A DNA stretch of 62,902 nucleotides. Origin: a candidate division WOR-3 bacterium. GTDB lineage: Bacteria > Hydrothermota > Tepidihabitantia > SM23-42 > JAOAFX01. The translations under genes were made by a program, and so were the position numbers. Position 1 is the first letter of the stretch, and each line of letters begins with the position of its first letter. Shown one piece after another: positions 43,836 to 55,794 of this stretch. Below the pieces are notes generated by a model. That model searched no databases, was not told where the DNA came from, and saw only the letters and a program-made list of their open reading frames with translations. Where the stretch lies: contig JBDRWD010000010.1 in the NCBI GenBank assembly GCA_039802205.1, positions 1 to 62,902 of the forward strand, given 5' to 3'.

Positions 43836-44888
43836 TTATAATACAATAAGTTGCACAACTTTTTTTCTTATCTTGGGCATCCTGCCGAGATGTACTTCTG
43901 GGTGGACGCTATTAGATAATAATATCACTATTAAATTTTTCTTCGGGTCAGCCATAATCATTGTGCCGGTGAATCCGGTATGTCCGAATGCTGAATTGGA
44001 TAAAATTCCTGGATAGGGATTCACCCACCAGCCAAGCCCCCTTTTTTCTTTGCCCCCGGTCCAGTCTTTAATCATTAATCTCAAAGTACTCGGTTTTACA
44101 ATCTCACCATTTAAATATGCCCGCATTATTATAGCCAAGTTTTCGGCATTAGAAAATAATCCTGCATTTCCAGAAACACCATCAAATGCGTAGAAGCAAT
44201 TTCCATCGTGTACTTCGCCTTTGATCAAATAATCACGCCATTTTATCTTTAATATATCACCATATTCTTTTGCCTTTTGTCTTTCATGTTCGTTTCCTAA
44301 CTCAGTAGGAGCAATGTTTTTTATTTTTTTTGATGGATTGAACATTGTATTTTTCAAATGCAATCTTTTAAATATTTTTTCTTTACAAAATACATCCAGC
44401 CTTTGATTTGTAATTCTTTCAATCATCAATCCAAGAATGATATATCCTAAACAGGAATAAATGACTTCTTTTTTACCTGTATTCGCCCTGGAGAGATAAT
44501 CAATCCTTTCCTGTGGATTGAGTAAATATAAGGGAAACCAGGCGGGCAAACCGGAGGTGTGGGTGAGTAATTCCTTTATTGTCTTTTTACCATTCGGTTT
44601 GTTTTTGAATTCAGGGAGATATTTTTCAATACAGTCATTAAGTTTAACCTCCTTTTCTTCAAATAGCAACATAACCGACATTGCAGTACATAAAGGTTTT
44701 GTCAGCGAGGCAAGGTCATAGATTGTATCTTTATCTAATTTTTCTTTCTTAGGAAAAATTTGCTGATAACCAAAGGCTTCAAAAATATAAACATCTTTGT
44801 CATTCCCAACCCATAACACCGCCCCAGGAATTTTTTTATATTTTACACAATTGTTTAAGTATTTGCAGACTTTAAGGAAGTTTACCAT
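43836..44888 (-). CDS. Beta-lactamase-family serine hydrolase (class C-like)
   Basis: Serine hydrolase related to AmpC/EstB and D-alanyl-D-alanine carboxypeptidases. It has SLTKP (S-x-x-K nucleophile and base), YSCLGY at the Y-x-N position (Cys replaces Asn) and GHTGFTG in place of K-T-G, as in EstB-like esterases. THTSGLPAW is a further family signature. No signal peptide is seen if it starts at ATG 44888, which overlaps the kinase stop by 17 bases; a longer start at 44939 overlaps more. It is co-transcribed with the kinase gene, which suggests cytoplasmic handling of peptidoglycan or related esters (inference). Confidence 0.8.
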   Translation of the reverse strand: MVNFLKVCKYLNNCVKYKKIPGAVLWVGNDKDVYIFEAFGYQQIFPKKEKLDKDTIYDLASLTKPLCTAMSVMLLFEEKEVKLNDCIEKYLPEFKNKPNGKKTIKELLTHTSGLPAWFPLYLLNPQERIDYLSRANTGKKEVIYSCLGYIILGLMIERITNQRLDVFCKEKIFKRLHLKNTMFNPSKKIKNIAPTELGNEHERQKAKEYGDILKIKWRDYLIKGEVHDGNCFYAFDGVSGNAGLFSNAENLAIIMRAYLNGEIVKPSTLRLMIKDWTGGKEKRGLGWWVNPYPGILSNSAFGHTGFTGTMIMADPKKNLIVILLSNSVHPEVHLGRMPKIRKKVVQLIVL

Positions 44889-45867
44889 TGAATGATCGTT
44901 TAACTGTAGAAACAAGCCTATGGAAATTACGAAATTCACTAACTTTCAATTCCTCATTTAATAATTCCAAAGCGCGGGGGATATAATTTTTAAAATGTTT
45001 TTTGCCTTTATTCAGAGAAAGATTGGCGAATGCCCCCAGTGCTTGCATATGCCTTTGGATAGCAGTAAGCTGATAGGATGCAAGAAAATTATCTTTTGAG
45101 ATTTTTATTCCTTTTTTGTTCAGACAATTTAAATAATAGGTTATCAGAATGTCCTCGCTTTTTTCATCGATCTCCACATAGGCATCCTTTAGTAGCGATG
45201 CCAGGTCATAGGTTAAGGGGCCAATCCGCGCCGATTGAAAATCTACAATTCTAATCTTACCATTTTTTACAAAAATGTTCTGGGATTGATAATCCCTATG
45301 CATCAAAAAATAACTTATTGATTTTATCGCCTCAACGAGCTTTTTACGTAATAATTCTAAATCCCCTTCTATTTCATAAATTTTCTCATCGGGTATCTGG
45401 CAATATTGCTTCAGAAAGAATTGTTTAAAATAATTCTGCTCCCAGATTATATGCTCACTGTCGTAATAATTATTTACCGGAGCCTTGGGGAAGCCATCAA
45501 CCTGGAGTTTCACAAGTTCGACCACTGCTTTTTTATAAAAGTCCAACCAATTTGCAACCCTTCTACGCATTAATCCATATAACGAGTCCTTACCCAAATC
45601 TTCTACAATCGCATAACCATGGTGGTGTTCAATCAATTTAGGAACACCGATGCCCTTGTTATTGAGGTGTTTGAGGATTCTAACATACTCTGTAATATTT
45701 TCATCCCATATAAAAATGTAAGTTGAAGTTCCCTTCTTAATACGCCAGAATTTTCTTTCCGAGCCACCTGTGGTAATTTCTTCAACGAGTTCATAACCAG
45801 ATTCACGAATTATTTCAGCTAATTCCTTCATAAATTGATGGGTAAGAATACAGTAAATCCTGAACAT
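44872..45867 (-). CDS. Aminoglycoside-phosphotransferase-like kinase (AmgK-like)
   Basis: APH/choline-kinase fold: LMHRDYQSQNIFVKNGKIR is the Brenner motif (H-x-D-x4-N) followed by IVDFQSARIGPLTYDLASLL, the metal-binding Asp region. Family members nearest in motif phosphorylate the anomeric carbon of MurNAc/GlcNAc in cell-wall recycling (AmgK); others act on different small molecules. It pairs with the serine hydrolase downstream. ATG 45867 is chosen because it lies 25 bases after the -10 box without a Shine-Dalgarno; ATG 45831 is an alternative. Confidence 0.75.
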   Translation of the reverse strand: MFRIYCILTHQFMKELAEIIRESGYELVEEITTGGSERKFWRIKKGTSTYIFIWDENITEYVRILKHLNNKGIGVPKLIEHHHGYAIVEDLGKDSLYGLMRRRVANWLDFYKKAVVELVKLQVDGFPKAPVNNYYDSEHIIWEQNYFKQFFLKQYCQIPDEKIYEIEGDLELLRKKLVEAIKSISYFLMHRDYQSQNIFVKNGKIRIVDFQSARIGPLTYDLASLLKDAYVEIDEKSEDILITYYLNCLNKKGIKISKDNFLASYQLTAIQRHMQALGAFANLSLNKGKKHFKNYIPRALELLNEELKVSEFRNFHRLVSTVKRSFNGKLP

Positions 45868-45892
45868 TAACCAGAGCGAAGGGCATATTAAA

Positions 45893-45920
45893 ATTATATA
45901 CTTTCTTGATGAAAAATCAA
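45893..45920 (-). promoter_or_regulatory. Promoter of the kinase/serine hydrolase pair
   Basis: Minus strand: TTGATT (45915-45920), 16 bases, TATAAT (45893-45898). It stands back to back with the serine dehydratase promoter, 20 bases apart, so the two could share a regulator. Confidence 0.68.
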
Positions 45921-45940
45921 TAAAAAATTTTGTCCATTTC

Positions 45941-45968
45941 TTGACAGATGGTAAAATTTCGATAATAT
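45941..45968 (+). promoter_or_regulatory. Promoter of the L-serine dehydratase gene, nearly leaderless
   Basis: TTGACA 45941-45946, 16 bases, TAATAT 45963-45968, eight bases, GTG 45977. The TTG of the -35 box is in frame with the gene and could be mistaken for its start codon. Confidence 0.78.
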
Positions 45969-45976
45969 TCTTTTTT

Positions 45977-47170
45977 GTGGAATCACTACGTGAACTTTTC
46001 CGAATTGGTAAGGGCCCCTCGAGCAGTCATACCATGGCACCGGCTTTAGCTGCGAGGATATTTAAAGAAAAAAATCCCGATGCACTCCATTACCGGGTAA
46101 CCCTCTTTGGTAGCCTGGCTGCCACGGGCAAGGGACATCTTACCGAATCCGCAATTAAAGAAATTTTGCCCCAAGAAAAAACTACGATTTTTTTTCAAAA
46201 AAATAAGTTTTTAAAAGTCCATCCTAATGCCATGCTTTTTGAAGCTACCAGGAAGCGGGGTAAAAAAGTGAAATGGCTTGTATTTTCAGTGGGCGGCGGA
46301 GCGATTAAAGATTTAAAAAATATCAATCGCGATAAAAAGGTTTACCCCCACCGAAGTTTCAAAGAGATAAGTGCTTATTGTTTGAATAAAGGTATGACTC
46401 TTTACGAATATGTTTATCACTTTGAGAAAAAAGATATTAAGAAATATTTGCGGATAATGTGGGAGACAATGGAGAAAACGATTGAAAGAGGTTTGAAAAC
46501 CGAAGGGGTTTTACCAGGACCATTGAAATTGGAACGACGGGCGAGTTCAATGTATATTAAATCTTGCAATAGCCGAGGGTTAATGGAGCGAATCAGTCGG
46601 GTCTTTGCCTATGCCCTGGCAGTGGCTGAGGAAAATGCCGCAGGCGGGGTTGTGGTAACCGCACCTACCTGTGGTTCAAGTGGCGTCCTGCCAGCAGTCC
46701 TGAAACATCTAAAAGAAAGCTATCGGTTGAGTGAGGAAAAGATAATAAATGCCTTGGCAATAAGCGGCATTTTTGGTAATCTTATAAAACACAATGCCTC
46801 AATTTCCGGTGCGGAGGTGGGATGTCAGGGCGAAATTGGGACTGCTTGTGCAATGGCTGCAGCCGCTGCCACCTATCTATTGGGTGGCAGCATCAACCAG
46901 ATGGAATATGCTGCAGAGATGGGTTTAGAACACCATCTCGGTCTTACCTGTGACCCGGTTGCGGGAATGGTCCAGGTTCCCTGTATTGAGCGGAATGCAA
47001 TGGCTGCAGAAAGGGCACTTGATTGTGCGGTCTATGCCCTCCAGACCGACGGGACTCATAAAATTTCCTTTGATGAGGTTGTTCGGATAATGAAGCAGAC
47101 TGGGCAGGATATGAAAGTCCAATATCGGGAAACATCTGGCGGGGGACTGGCTACGCTCATCAGGGAATGA
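45977..47170 (+). CDS. sdaA: L-serine dehydratase (iron-sulfur type), single chain
   Basis: Converts L-serine to pyruvate and ammonia. The N-terminal domain begins with the family signature FRIGKGPSSSHTMAP. The catalytic alpha part has VTAPTCGSSGVLPA, GAEVGCQGEIGTA and LTCDPVAGMVQVPCIERN, carrying the cysteines that bind the [4Fe-4S] cluster, and ends with ETSGGGLATL. About 398 residues, shorter than the ~455 of the E. coli enzyme. The start is set at GTG 45977, where the family signature begins; the upstream TTG 45941 is the -35 box. The single-gene transcript fits serine catabolism in an anaerobe. Confidence 0.9.
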   Translation: MESLRELFRIGKGPSSSHTMAPALAARIFKEKNPDALHYRVTLFGSLAATGKGHLTESAIKEILPQEKTTIFFQKNKFLKVHPNAMLFEATRKRGKKVKWLVFSVGGGAIKDLKNINRDKKVYPHRSFKEISAYCLNKGMTLYEYVYHFEKKDIKKYLRIMWETMEKTIERGLKTEGVLPGPLKLERRASSMYIKSCNSRGLMERISRVFAYALAVAEENAAGGVVVTAPTCGSSGVLPAVLKHLKESYRLSEEKIINALAISGIFGNLIKHNASISGAEVGCQGEIGTACAMAAAAATYLLGGSINQMEYAAEMGLEHHLGLTCDPVAGMVQVPCIERNAMAAERALDCAVYALQTDGTHKISFDEVVRIMKQTGQDMKVQYRETSGGGLATLIRE

Positions 47171-47216
47171 ATAAAAGTAATTTTTATATCCTCTTTAAGA
47201 CTTAAGTCTAAAACAG

Positions 47217-47244
47217 TTGACTTATTTTCTATTTTAAATATAAT
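47217..47244 (+). promoter_or_regulatory. Promoter of the V/A-ATPase operon, nearly leaderless
   Basis: TTGACT 47217-47222, 16 bases, TATAAT 47239-47244, eleven bases to ATG 47256 without Shine-Dalgarno. Confidence 0.8.
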
Positions 47245-47255
47245 TACTGGATATT

Positions 47256-48170
47256 ATGCTTCAAGGAACAAACGATACCCGATATGCCTTCGTCACCGGG
47301 TTAATCCGTGCCCGCGAGGCAAGGCTTTTAAAAAAGAGCCATTTTGACCGGCTCATTGAGGCCGAAATTGGCAATTTTAAAGCGATACTCAGCGATACCC
47401 CTTATGCGGCGGGCGAGGAATTTCTTGAGACACTGAGTACGGCAGAGAAGTTGGAACGGTTTTTTTTCGAAAAATACTGTCTTCATGAAGAGATAAAAGA
47501 GATCATTCTTTTACCCCATGCTATTCACAATCTCAAGGTGAGATTAAAGAAAGGACCAGAAAGATTATTATCCCCAGTTAACCTTTTCTGGCTGGAATCT
47601 TCCGAGGAGATTTTGGCAATCATCAACGACTATCTAACTCATAAAAATAGTTTTTTGCTATCTGCGAAATTAGACAGGTTCTATTGTGAAAGAATTTGGA
47701 AATCTGCCTGCATCTCAGAGTTTTTCACCGAATACTTTAAACTCTTTTTTGACCTCGAAAATATCAGGAGTTTCTTTCGGGCACGACAATTTGAAAATCC
47801 TTTAGAGTTGTTCAAAGAGGTTTATATACCTTATGGAACGATTCCGGAGAGGGTGTTTGTTGAGCATCTCTCAAAAGACTTCACGGTGGTCGTACGTGTC
47901 TTTCGCAATACCCCCTATGATCGAATCATTGAACAAGGGGGAGGTTATCTTGAGACGGATGGTTCGTTTTTGAGACTGGAAAGACTAATCGACGAAATGA
48001 GATTGCAATTTCTAAAAACAGCCCGGTATTATACTTTCGGTATTGAGCCTTTATTCGGTTATTACAATTTCAAATTGAATGAAATTAGGCTATTGCGTCA
48101 GGTCTACATGGGGAAATTATACAATATCCCTACGGCTCAGCTAAGAGAGAGCCTTCCCGATGTCTGGTAG
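47256..48170 (+). CDS. atpC: V/A-type ATPase subunit C (d-like)
   Basis: 304 residues, mostly helical, with the V-ATPase AC39 family pattern: RYAFVTGLIRAREARLLKKS at the start and EPLFGYYNFKLNEIRLLRQV at the end. The subunit is the funnel that links the central stalk (D, F) to the K ring. First gene of the operon and the only one without a Shine-Dalgarno. Its end overlaps the F gene by 11 bases. Confidence 0.88.
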   Translation: MLQGTNDTRYAFVTGLIRAREARLLKKSHFDRLIEAEIGNFKAILSDTPYAAGEEFLETLSTAEKLERFFFEKYCLHEEIKEIILLPHAIHNLKVRLKKGPERLLSPVNLFWLESSEEILAIINDYLTHKNSFLLSAKLDRFYCERIWKSACISEFFTEYFKLFFDLENIRSFFRARQFENPLELFKEVYIPYGTIPERVFVEHLSKDFTVVVRVFRNTPYDRIIEQGGGYLETDGSFLRLERLIDEMRLQFLKTARYYTFGIEPLFGYYNFKLNEIRLLRQVYMGKLYNIPTAQLRESLPDVW

Positions 48171-48480
48171 TCTGGCTATCTTGGGCAGAAGACAGGAGGT
48201 TTTGCCTTTTCTCGCAACTGGTGCTATAGTCTGCATTGTGGAAAAGGGTGAAGCCGAAAAGAAAATCTATGAATTGGTAAACCAGGGGGTACGGGTGATA
48301 TTTTTTGCTGAAGATTTTACCGAAGAATTAAAGGATGTGCTTCGTCAATATCAGACCCAAGCATTTCCATGCCTCATTCCTTTCGCTACCGGTGCCGCGA
48401 AAAAGCGCATCGCGATTGAACGGCTCCGGGGAATAATTAAAAAGGCAGTGGGTGCGGATATTTTCCTGGAGGAAAAATGA
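48160..48480 (+). CDS. atpF: V/A-type ATPase subunit F
   Basis: 106 residues, Rossmann-like, with [19 protein letters not shown] and [14 protein letters not shown]; the end is basic and helical. It forms the central rotor stalk with subunit D and may regulate ATP hydrolysis. It overlaps subunit C upstream and has an ATGA overlap with subunit A downstream. The usual 'GD' start motif of F subunits is not conserved here, so assignment rests on length, fold pattern and position. Confidence 0.82.
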   Translation: MSGSLAILGRRQEVLPFLATGAIVCIVEKGEAEKKIYELVNQGVRVIFFAEDFTEELKDVLRQYQTQAFPCLIPFATGAAKKRIAIERLRGIIKKAVGADIFLEEK

Positions 48481-50249
48481 GACAGGGTGAGATTGTCAAA
48501 GTTTCGGGACCCCTTGTGATCGCCCGGAATGTCAAAGGTGCCCGGATGTATGATGTGGTGCGGGTGAGCAATGAAGGACTCATCGGTGAAATAATCGGTC
48601 TTGATGGTGACCGGGCATCAATCCAAGTCTATGAAGATACCTCTGGTATTGGACCGGGTGATCCGGTATTTTTAACCGATCAACCTTTATTTGTAGAATT
48701 AGGACCCGGACTTATTGAGAATATCTACGACGGTATTCAGCGCCCTTTGAATTTGATAAAAGAAAAGACAGGTCCGAATATCACCCGGGGTATTGAGGTT
48801 CCAGCATTAGACCGGGAAAGATTATGGGAATTTGAGCCCCTCGTAAAATCCGGGGTTAGAGTTTATCCAGGAGATATCATCGGGCAGGTGCGCGAAAGTG
48901 TGCTTGTCCTTCACAAGATAATGATTCCGCCCAATGTTTCTGGCGTATTGAAAGAGATACGGGGCGGAAAGTTCAAGGTCACGGATATCATCTATGTGGT
49001 GGAAACCGAGGAAGGGCTTAAAGAATTCAATATGATTCAACGCTGGCCTGTGCGTGTGCCCCGACCTTATGAGAAAAGGTTACCACCGACCACCATCTTG
49101 AGTACCGGGCAGAGGGTGATTGATACCTTCTTTCCTATTGCTCGGGGAGGCACTGCCTGCTGTCCAGGACCTTTTGGTTCCGGCAAAACGGTGATTCAAC
49201 ACCAACTTGCGAAATGGGCTGACGCCGAAATAATCGTCTATGTGGGCTGCGGAGAACGGGGTAATGAGATGACCGATGTGCTAATTGAATTTCCGGAATT
49301 AAAGGACCCCAAAAGTGGTGAACCACTTATGAAACGTACTGTGCTCGTTGCTAATACCTCCAATATGCCGGTAGCAGCCCGAGAGGCTTCGGTTTACACG
49401 GGAATAACGATTGCGGAATATTACCGCGATATGGGATACTCGGTTGCCTTGATGGCGGATTCCACCTCGAGATGGGCTGAAGCGATGCGCGAAATATCCG
49501 GTAGGCTTGAGGAGATGCCAGGCGAGGAAGGCTATCCGGCATACTTGGGAGCAAAGATAAGCTCTTTCTATGAACGGGCGGGCAGGGTAAAACCCTTAGG
49601 GAATCCTGAACGGGAAGGTGCTTTAAGTGTCATCGGCGCAGTTTCTCCGCCCGGTGGCGACCTGGCAGACCCGGTTGTTCAAGCAACACTGCGGGTGGTA
49701 AAGGTATTCTGGAGCCTTGAAGATCGTCTGGCTTATCAGCGCCATTTTCCGGCGATCAGTTGGTTGAATTCTTATTCACTTTATATTGACAGCGTCAGCG
49801 ACGATCTCGATTCAATTGCCCCGGGTTTTACGGCGCTATCAAAAGAAGCGATGAAGATTCTTGAAGAGGAGGCTGAATTACAGGAGATAGTCCGGCTGGT
49901 AGGAGTAGATGCGTTATCGCCGCAAGACCGTTTGCTTCTGGAAGGCGCTCGCTCCATCCGCGAGGATTTTCTCCATCAGAATGCCTTTCATGAGATTGAT
50001 ACATATACCTCTTTACTAAAACAGTATAAAATGCTCGACCTTTGTCTCTTCTTTTATAACCAGGCACAGGAGGCATTGAATAGTGGAGTTCCTTTTACTG
50101 AAATTGTTCAAATGCCGGTCCGGGAGAAGATTGCCCGGGCAAAATACATTGAAGAAAAAAATCTGTCCCAGATTGATGAGATAAAGGCAGAAATAATAAA
50201 AGATTTCAAAGAACTGTTGAACAAACAATCCGCAGGAGCTTTAAGATGA
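48477..50249 (+). CDS. atpA: V/A-type ATPase catalytic subunit A
   Basis: 590 residues. The P-loop [13 protein letters not shown] lies near residue 230, followed by [16 protein letters not shown] with the catalytic Glu. The bulge/non-homologous region typical of A subunits is at ~110-200, and [19 protein letters not shown]-like sequence follows. It hydrolyses or makes ATP in the A3B3 head. Full length, translationally coupled on both sides by ATGA overlaps. Confidence 0.95.
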   Translation: MRQGEIVKVSGPLVIARNVKGARMYDVVRVSNEGLIGEIIGLDGDRASIQVYEDTSGIGPGDPVFLTDQPLFVELGPGLIENIYDGIQRPLNLIKEKTGPNITRGIEVPALDRERLWEFEPLVKSGVRVYPGDIIGQVRESVLVLHKIMIPPNVSGVLKEIRGGKFKVTDIIYVVETEEGLKEFNMIQRWPVRVPRPYEKRLPPTTILSTGQRVIDTFFPIARGGTACCPGPFGSGKTVIQHQLAKWADAEIIVYVGCGERGNEMTDVLIEFPELKDPKSGEPLMKRTVLVANTSNMPVAAREASVYTGITIAEYYRDMGYSVALMADSTSRWAEAMREISGRLEEMPGEEGYPAYLGAKISSFYERAGRVKPLGNPEREGALSVIGAVSPPGGDLADPVVQATLRVVKVFWSLEDRLAYQRHFPAISWLNSYSLYIDSVSDDLDSIAPGFTALSKEAMKILEEEAELQEIVRLVGVDALSPQDRLLLEGARSIREDFLHQNAFHEIDTYTSLLKQYKMLDLCLFFYNQAQEALNSGVPFTEIVQMPVREKIARAKYIEEKNLSQIDEIKAEIIKDFKELLNKQSAGALR

Positions 50250-51631
50250 TAAAGGAATACACAAGCATCGCCAATGTCAGTGGTCCACTCCTTTTAGTGG
50301 AAGGGACCCAGGGCGTAAAATACGAAGAACTCGTTGAGATTTATACCCCACATGGAGAAAGGAAAAGGGGGCGAGTACTGGAGGTAGATGGAGACAAGGC
50401 ACTCGTTCAGATATTTGAAGGCTCTTCAGGAATTGATGTGGCAAATTGTCGAGTCCGGTTCTTGGCGCGCACACTGAAGATTGGGGTATCATCAAAAATG
50501 CTGGGCAGGATTTTTGATGGTCTGGGCCGGCCGATCGATGAGGGTCCGGAGATCGTGCCCGAAGCGCTTCTGGATATCAATGGTGCACCGATAAATCCTA
50601 CTGCCCGGGACTATCCCAATGAGTTTATTCAGACCGGTATTTCGGCAATCGATGGTATAAATACCTTGGTGCGCGGTCAGAAACTACCGATTTTTTCCGG
50701 CTCGGGATTACCACATAACCGTCTTGCTGCCCAGATTGTGAGACAGGCTACGGTCTTACAGGAAGGACAGGAATTTGCAATCGTCTTCGGTGCCATGGGC
50801 ATTACTTTTGAAGAAGCAAATTTTTTCATTGAAAATTTTACCACCACCGGGGCATTGGAAAAAGTAGTATTATTTTTAAACCTTTCCGATGATCCGGCGA
50901 TCGAACGAGTTTCAACACCGCGGGTCGTGCTTACCGTCGCCGAATATTTAGCATTCACCAAAGGTTATCACATTCTGGTCATTCTCACGGACATGACCAA
51001 TTATGCTGAGGCACTTAGAGAGATTTCAGCGGCGCGCAAGGAGATTCCGGGTCGGCGCGGTTACCCAGGCTATCTTTACACCGATTTGGCTACGATTTAT
51101 GAGCGTTCCGGGAGAATAAAAGGGAAGCAAGGTTCCATTACACTTATTCCCATCCTCACCATGCCCGAGGATGACAAGACCCATCCAATCCCTGACTTAA
51201 CCGGCTATATAACCGAGGGACAGATAATCCTCTCCCGTGCCTTATACCGTAAAAAAATTCTACCGCCGGTGGATGTCATGCAGTCATTATCACGCCTAAA
51301 AGATAAAGGGATTGGCAAAGGTAAGACCCGCGAAGACCATGCTGACTTATTTAATCAACTGATTGCCTGTTATTCCCGAGGCAAGGAAGCCCAGGAACTG
51401 GCGATCATCCTCGGTGAGGCGGCACTTTCCGACCTTGATAAAATCTATTTAAAGTTTGCTACTGTTTTCGAACAACGGTATATAAATCAGGGTGAGTATG
51501 AGAATCGTTCAATTGAGCAGACATTGAATTTAGGCTGGGAGCTATTAAGACTGGTGCCCCGGAGTGAGATGAAACGGGTGCGTGAGGAATATTTGAGGAA
51601 ATACTATGACAATCCTGATATTCACGCATAA
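50246..51631 (+). CDS. atpB: V/A-type ATPase subunit B
   Basis: 461 residues. It has the non-catalytic nucleotide-site sequence [19 protein letters not shown] instead of a true P-loop, then [15 protein letters not shown] and [20 protein letters not shown]. The C-terminal [13 protein letters not shown] is typical of B subunits. It alternates with subunit A in the head. It overlaps subunit A by ATGA; subunit D follows after eight bases. Confidence 0.95.
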   Translation: MIKEYTSIANVSGPLLLVEGTQGVKYEELVEIYTPHGERKRGRVLEVDGDKALVQIFEGSSGIDVANCRVRFLARTLKIGVSSKMLGRIFDGLGRPIDEGPEIVPEALLDINGAPINPTARDYPNEFIQTGISAIDGINTLVRGQKLPIFSGSGLPHNRLAAQIVRQATVLQEGQEFAIVFGAMGITFEEANFFIENFTTTGALEKVVLFLNLSDDPAIERVSTPRVVLTVAEYLAFTKGYHILVILTDMTNYAEALREISAARKEIPGRRGYPGYLYTDLATIYERSGRIKGKQGSITLIPILTMPEDDKTHPIPDLTGYITEGQIILSRALYRKKILPPVDVMQSLSRLKDKGIGKGKTREDHADLFNQLIACYSRGKEAQELAIILGEAALSDLDKIYLKFATVFEQRYINQGEYENRSIEQTLNLGWELLRLVPRSEMKRVREEYLRKYYDNPDIHA

Positions 51632-51639
51632 GGATTAAA

Positions 51640-52260
51640 ATGCGCCTGGATATACCACCAACCCGGATGCAACTGCTCAGACTCAAACGGCGTAATATCA
51701 TTGCCCGGCGCGGGCATAAATTATTAAAAGATAAACAGGATGAACTGGTGCGAAAAGTAATGGAACTGGTAAAACAGATTCAGGTCTTGCGATTGCAGAT
51801 AGAAGAAGAGCTTAACAGAGCCTATAGCTTTTTCTATTTTGCATCCAGCAAGCAGGCACCAGATGTTACTGAAGAAGCCCTTCTGGGTTCAGATAAAAAG
51901 ATTGAAATTGAATACTATGAAGAGCGGATATTCAATGTGCGCATTCCGAGGTTTATAAAAAAAATTTCGGGGACGATGCTCAGTTATGGATTTTTGAATA
52001 CCTCGGGTGACCTGGATCAGGCATTAAGGAAGATTGACCTTTTGCTGGAGGGTTTATTGAAGATTGCCGAACTGGAAAAGGCACTGGAAATTCTATCCAT
52101 TGAAATTGAGAAAACGCGACGTCGGGTGAATGCCTTGGAATTTATTCTTATTCCTGCCATTGAAGAGACGATTAAATACATAAATTTAAAGTTATCCGAA
52201 ATTGAAAGGTCGGATTTAACTCGGTTAATGAGGGTGAAAGAAATTTTAGGCAAAAGGTAG
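51640..52260 (+). CDS. atpD: V/A-type ATPase subunit D
   Basis: 206 residues, long coiled-coil shaft. The N-terminal signature IPPTRMQLLRLKRRNIIARR and the second helix RRVNALEFILIPAIEETIKY are diagnostic. It forms the central rotor axle inside the A3B3 head together with F. Confidence 0.92.
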   Translation: MRLDIPPTRMQLLRLKRRNIIARRGHKLLKDKQDELVRKVMELVKQIQVLRLQIEEELNRAYSFFYFASSKQAPDVTEEALLGSDKKIEIEYYEERIFNVRIPRFIKKISGTMLSYGFLNTSGDLDQALRKIDLLLEGLLKIAELEKALEILSIEIEKTRRRVNALEFILIPAIEETIKYINLKLSEIERSDLTRLMRVKEILGKR

Positions 52261-52265
52261 GCAAT

Positions 52266-52567
52266 ATGGATCTAATTGAAGAAATTAAAAAGGCTGAGAT
52301 AGAAGGTGAGAATATAAAGCAAGAAGCTGAAAGGCAGGGAATTGAGGAGCTGCAAAAAGCGAAAGAGGAATTAGAGAGAAGGCTGGAAGAGATCAATAAG
52401 AAAAGAGTTATATTATTACAGGCGAGCAAAGATGAAGCCAGGCAGATCATCGAAGCACAAAAAAAGTTGCTTGATAAAGAATATGAGCAACTGCGGCGGG
52501 ATTTAAAAGAAAAATTTCAAGAGAACAAAGAAAAAGCAATAGAGGAAGTTCAGAAACTGATACTAAA

Positions 52568-52586
<19 letters not shown>
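52266..52586 (+). CDS. V/A-type ATPase peripheral-stalk subunit H (G-like)
   Basis: 106 residues of nearly pure coiled coil (EEIKKAEIEGENIKQEAERQ with alternating E/K heptads). Size and position match archaeal AhaH / eukaryotic G. It pairs with subunit E to form the stator. It overlaps subunit I by 19 bases. Coiled coils carry little family signature, so the call rests on length and place in the operon. Confidence 0.8.
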
Positions 52587-55095
<2,509 letters not shown>

Positions 55096-55097
55096 AT

Positions 55098-55658
55098 ATG
55101 AAAAGCGTTGTAGAAAAAATTTTAAGCGATGCCCGAAAAGAAGCCGAGAAGATAAGAGAACATTATGCGGCGGAAATTGAAAAATTGAAAAAAGAGTATC
55201 AAGAAAAGATTGCCTGGGCAGAGAAAAGCTTGCATACCGAGATTGAAAAGAAAAAACAGGAAGAGGTATTAAGGGCACTAGCGCAATTAAAATTGGAATA
55301 CAATAAGAAAATTACGGCAGAGATGCAGACTTACATCGATGAGGTACTCCAATCTGCTTTGAAAAAATTGTCTGAGCATAAAAGTTATCTTGATTTTCTC
55401 AAGCAACTAATAAAAAAGAGCGGAGAAAAAGAAGGTGAGTTATACCTGTCATCCGATGATATTAAGCGCTACCGACCTCAACTGGAGAAGTTTTTGAAAC
55501 AGGAAAATTGTAACTTCGTGATTAAAGAGGATAAAATGCATGGTGGAGTCATAATCAAGAAAGGCAACATAACATTTCTCGGTTCAGTAGACGTAATTAT
55601 TGAAATTATGCGCGATGAACTGAAGAATTTGATTGCCCGGGCGCTGGAATACATATAA
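55098..55658 (+). CDS. atpE: V/A-type ATPase peripheral-stalk subunit E
   Basis: 186 residues: an N-terminal coiled coil (SDARKEAEKIREHYAAEIEK) and a globular C-terminal domain ending GVIIKKGNITFLGSVDVIIE, the usual E-subunit pattern. It pairs with the coiled-coil subunit at 52266. ATG 55098 directly follows the K gene; the same frame is open upstream inside K but that is overlap only. Last gene of the operon. Confidence 0.88.
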   Translation: MKSVVEKILSDARKEAEKIREHYAAEIEKLKKEYQEKIAWAEKSLHTEIEKKKQEEVLRALAQLKLEYNKKITAEMQTYIDEVLQSALKKLSEHKSYLDFLKQLIKKSGEKEGELYLSSDDIKRYRPQLEKFLKQENCNFVIKEDKMHGGVIIKKGNITFLGSVDVIIEIMRDELKNLIARALEYI

Positions 55659-55751
55659 TACTGATAGCCACATAAAAATTGCGTCGTTCTTTAATTTGAC
55701 ACCTTTTTCAATAAATCAAAGGCTGGGCTTGGGGCGATTTGCCCTCATCTG

Positions 55752-55769
55752 GTAAGGCTTTAGCCTTAC
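55752..55769. repeat. Single hairpin of the palindromic repeat family, copy D
   Basis: GTAAGGCTT/TAGCCTTAC, a perfect palindrome of the same core as the first hairpin of the 23767 and 39078 elements, 26 bases beyond the stop of regulator D. The second hairpin and outer repeats are missing. On the plus strand it could also help end the ATPase transcript, but no T-run follows. Confidence 0.65.
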
Positions 55770-55794
55770 AGAAAAATATAAACATGCATTTATC

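Noticed and set aside
45941-45976. TTG at 45941 as start of the serine dehydratase
   Set aside because: TTGACA here is the -35 box of a good promoter and the family signature begins just after GTG 45977.
55097-55098. Longer reading of the ATPase E gene beginning at 54957
   Set aside because: The added part lies inside the K gene in another frame and has no ribosome site; subunit E starts naturally at ATG 55098.
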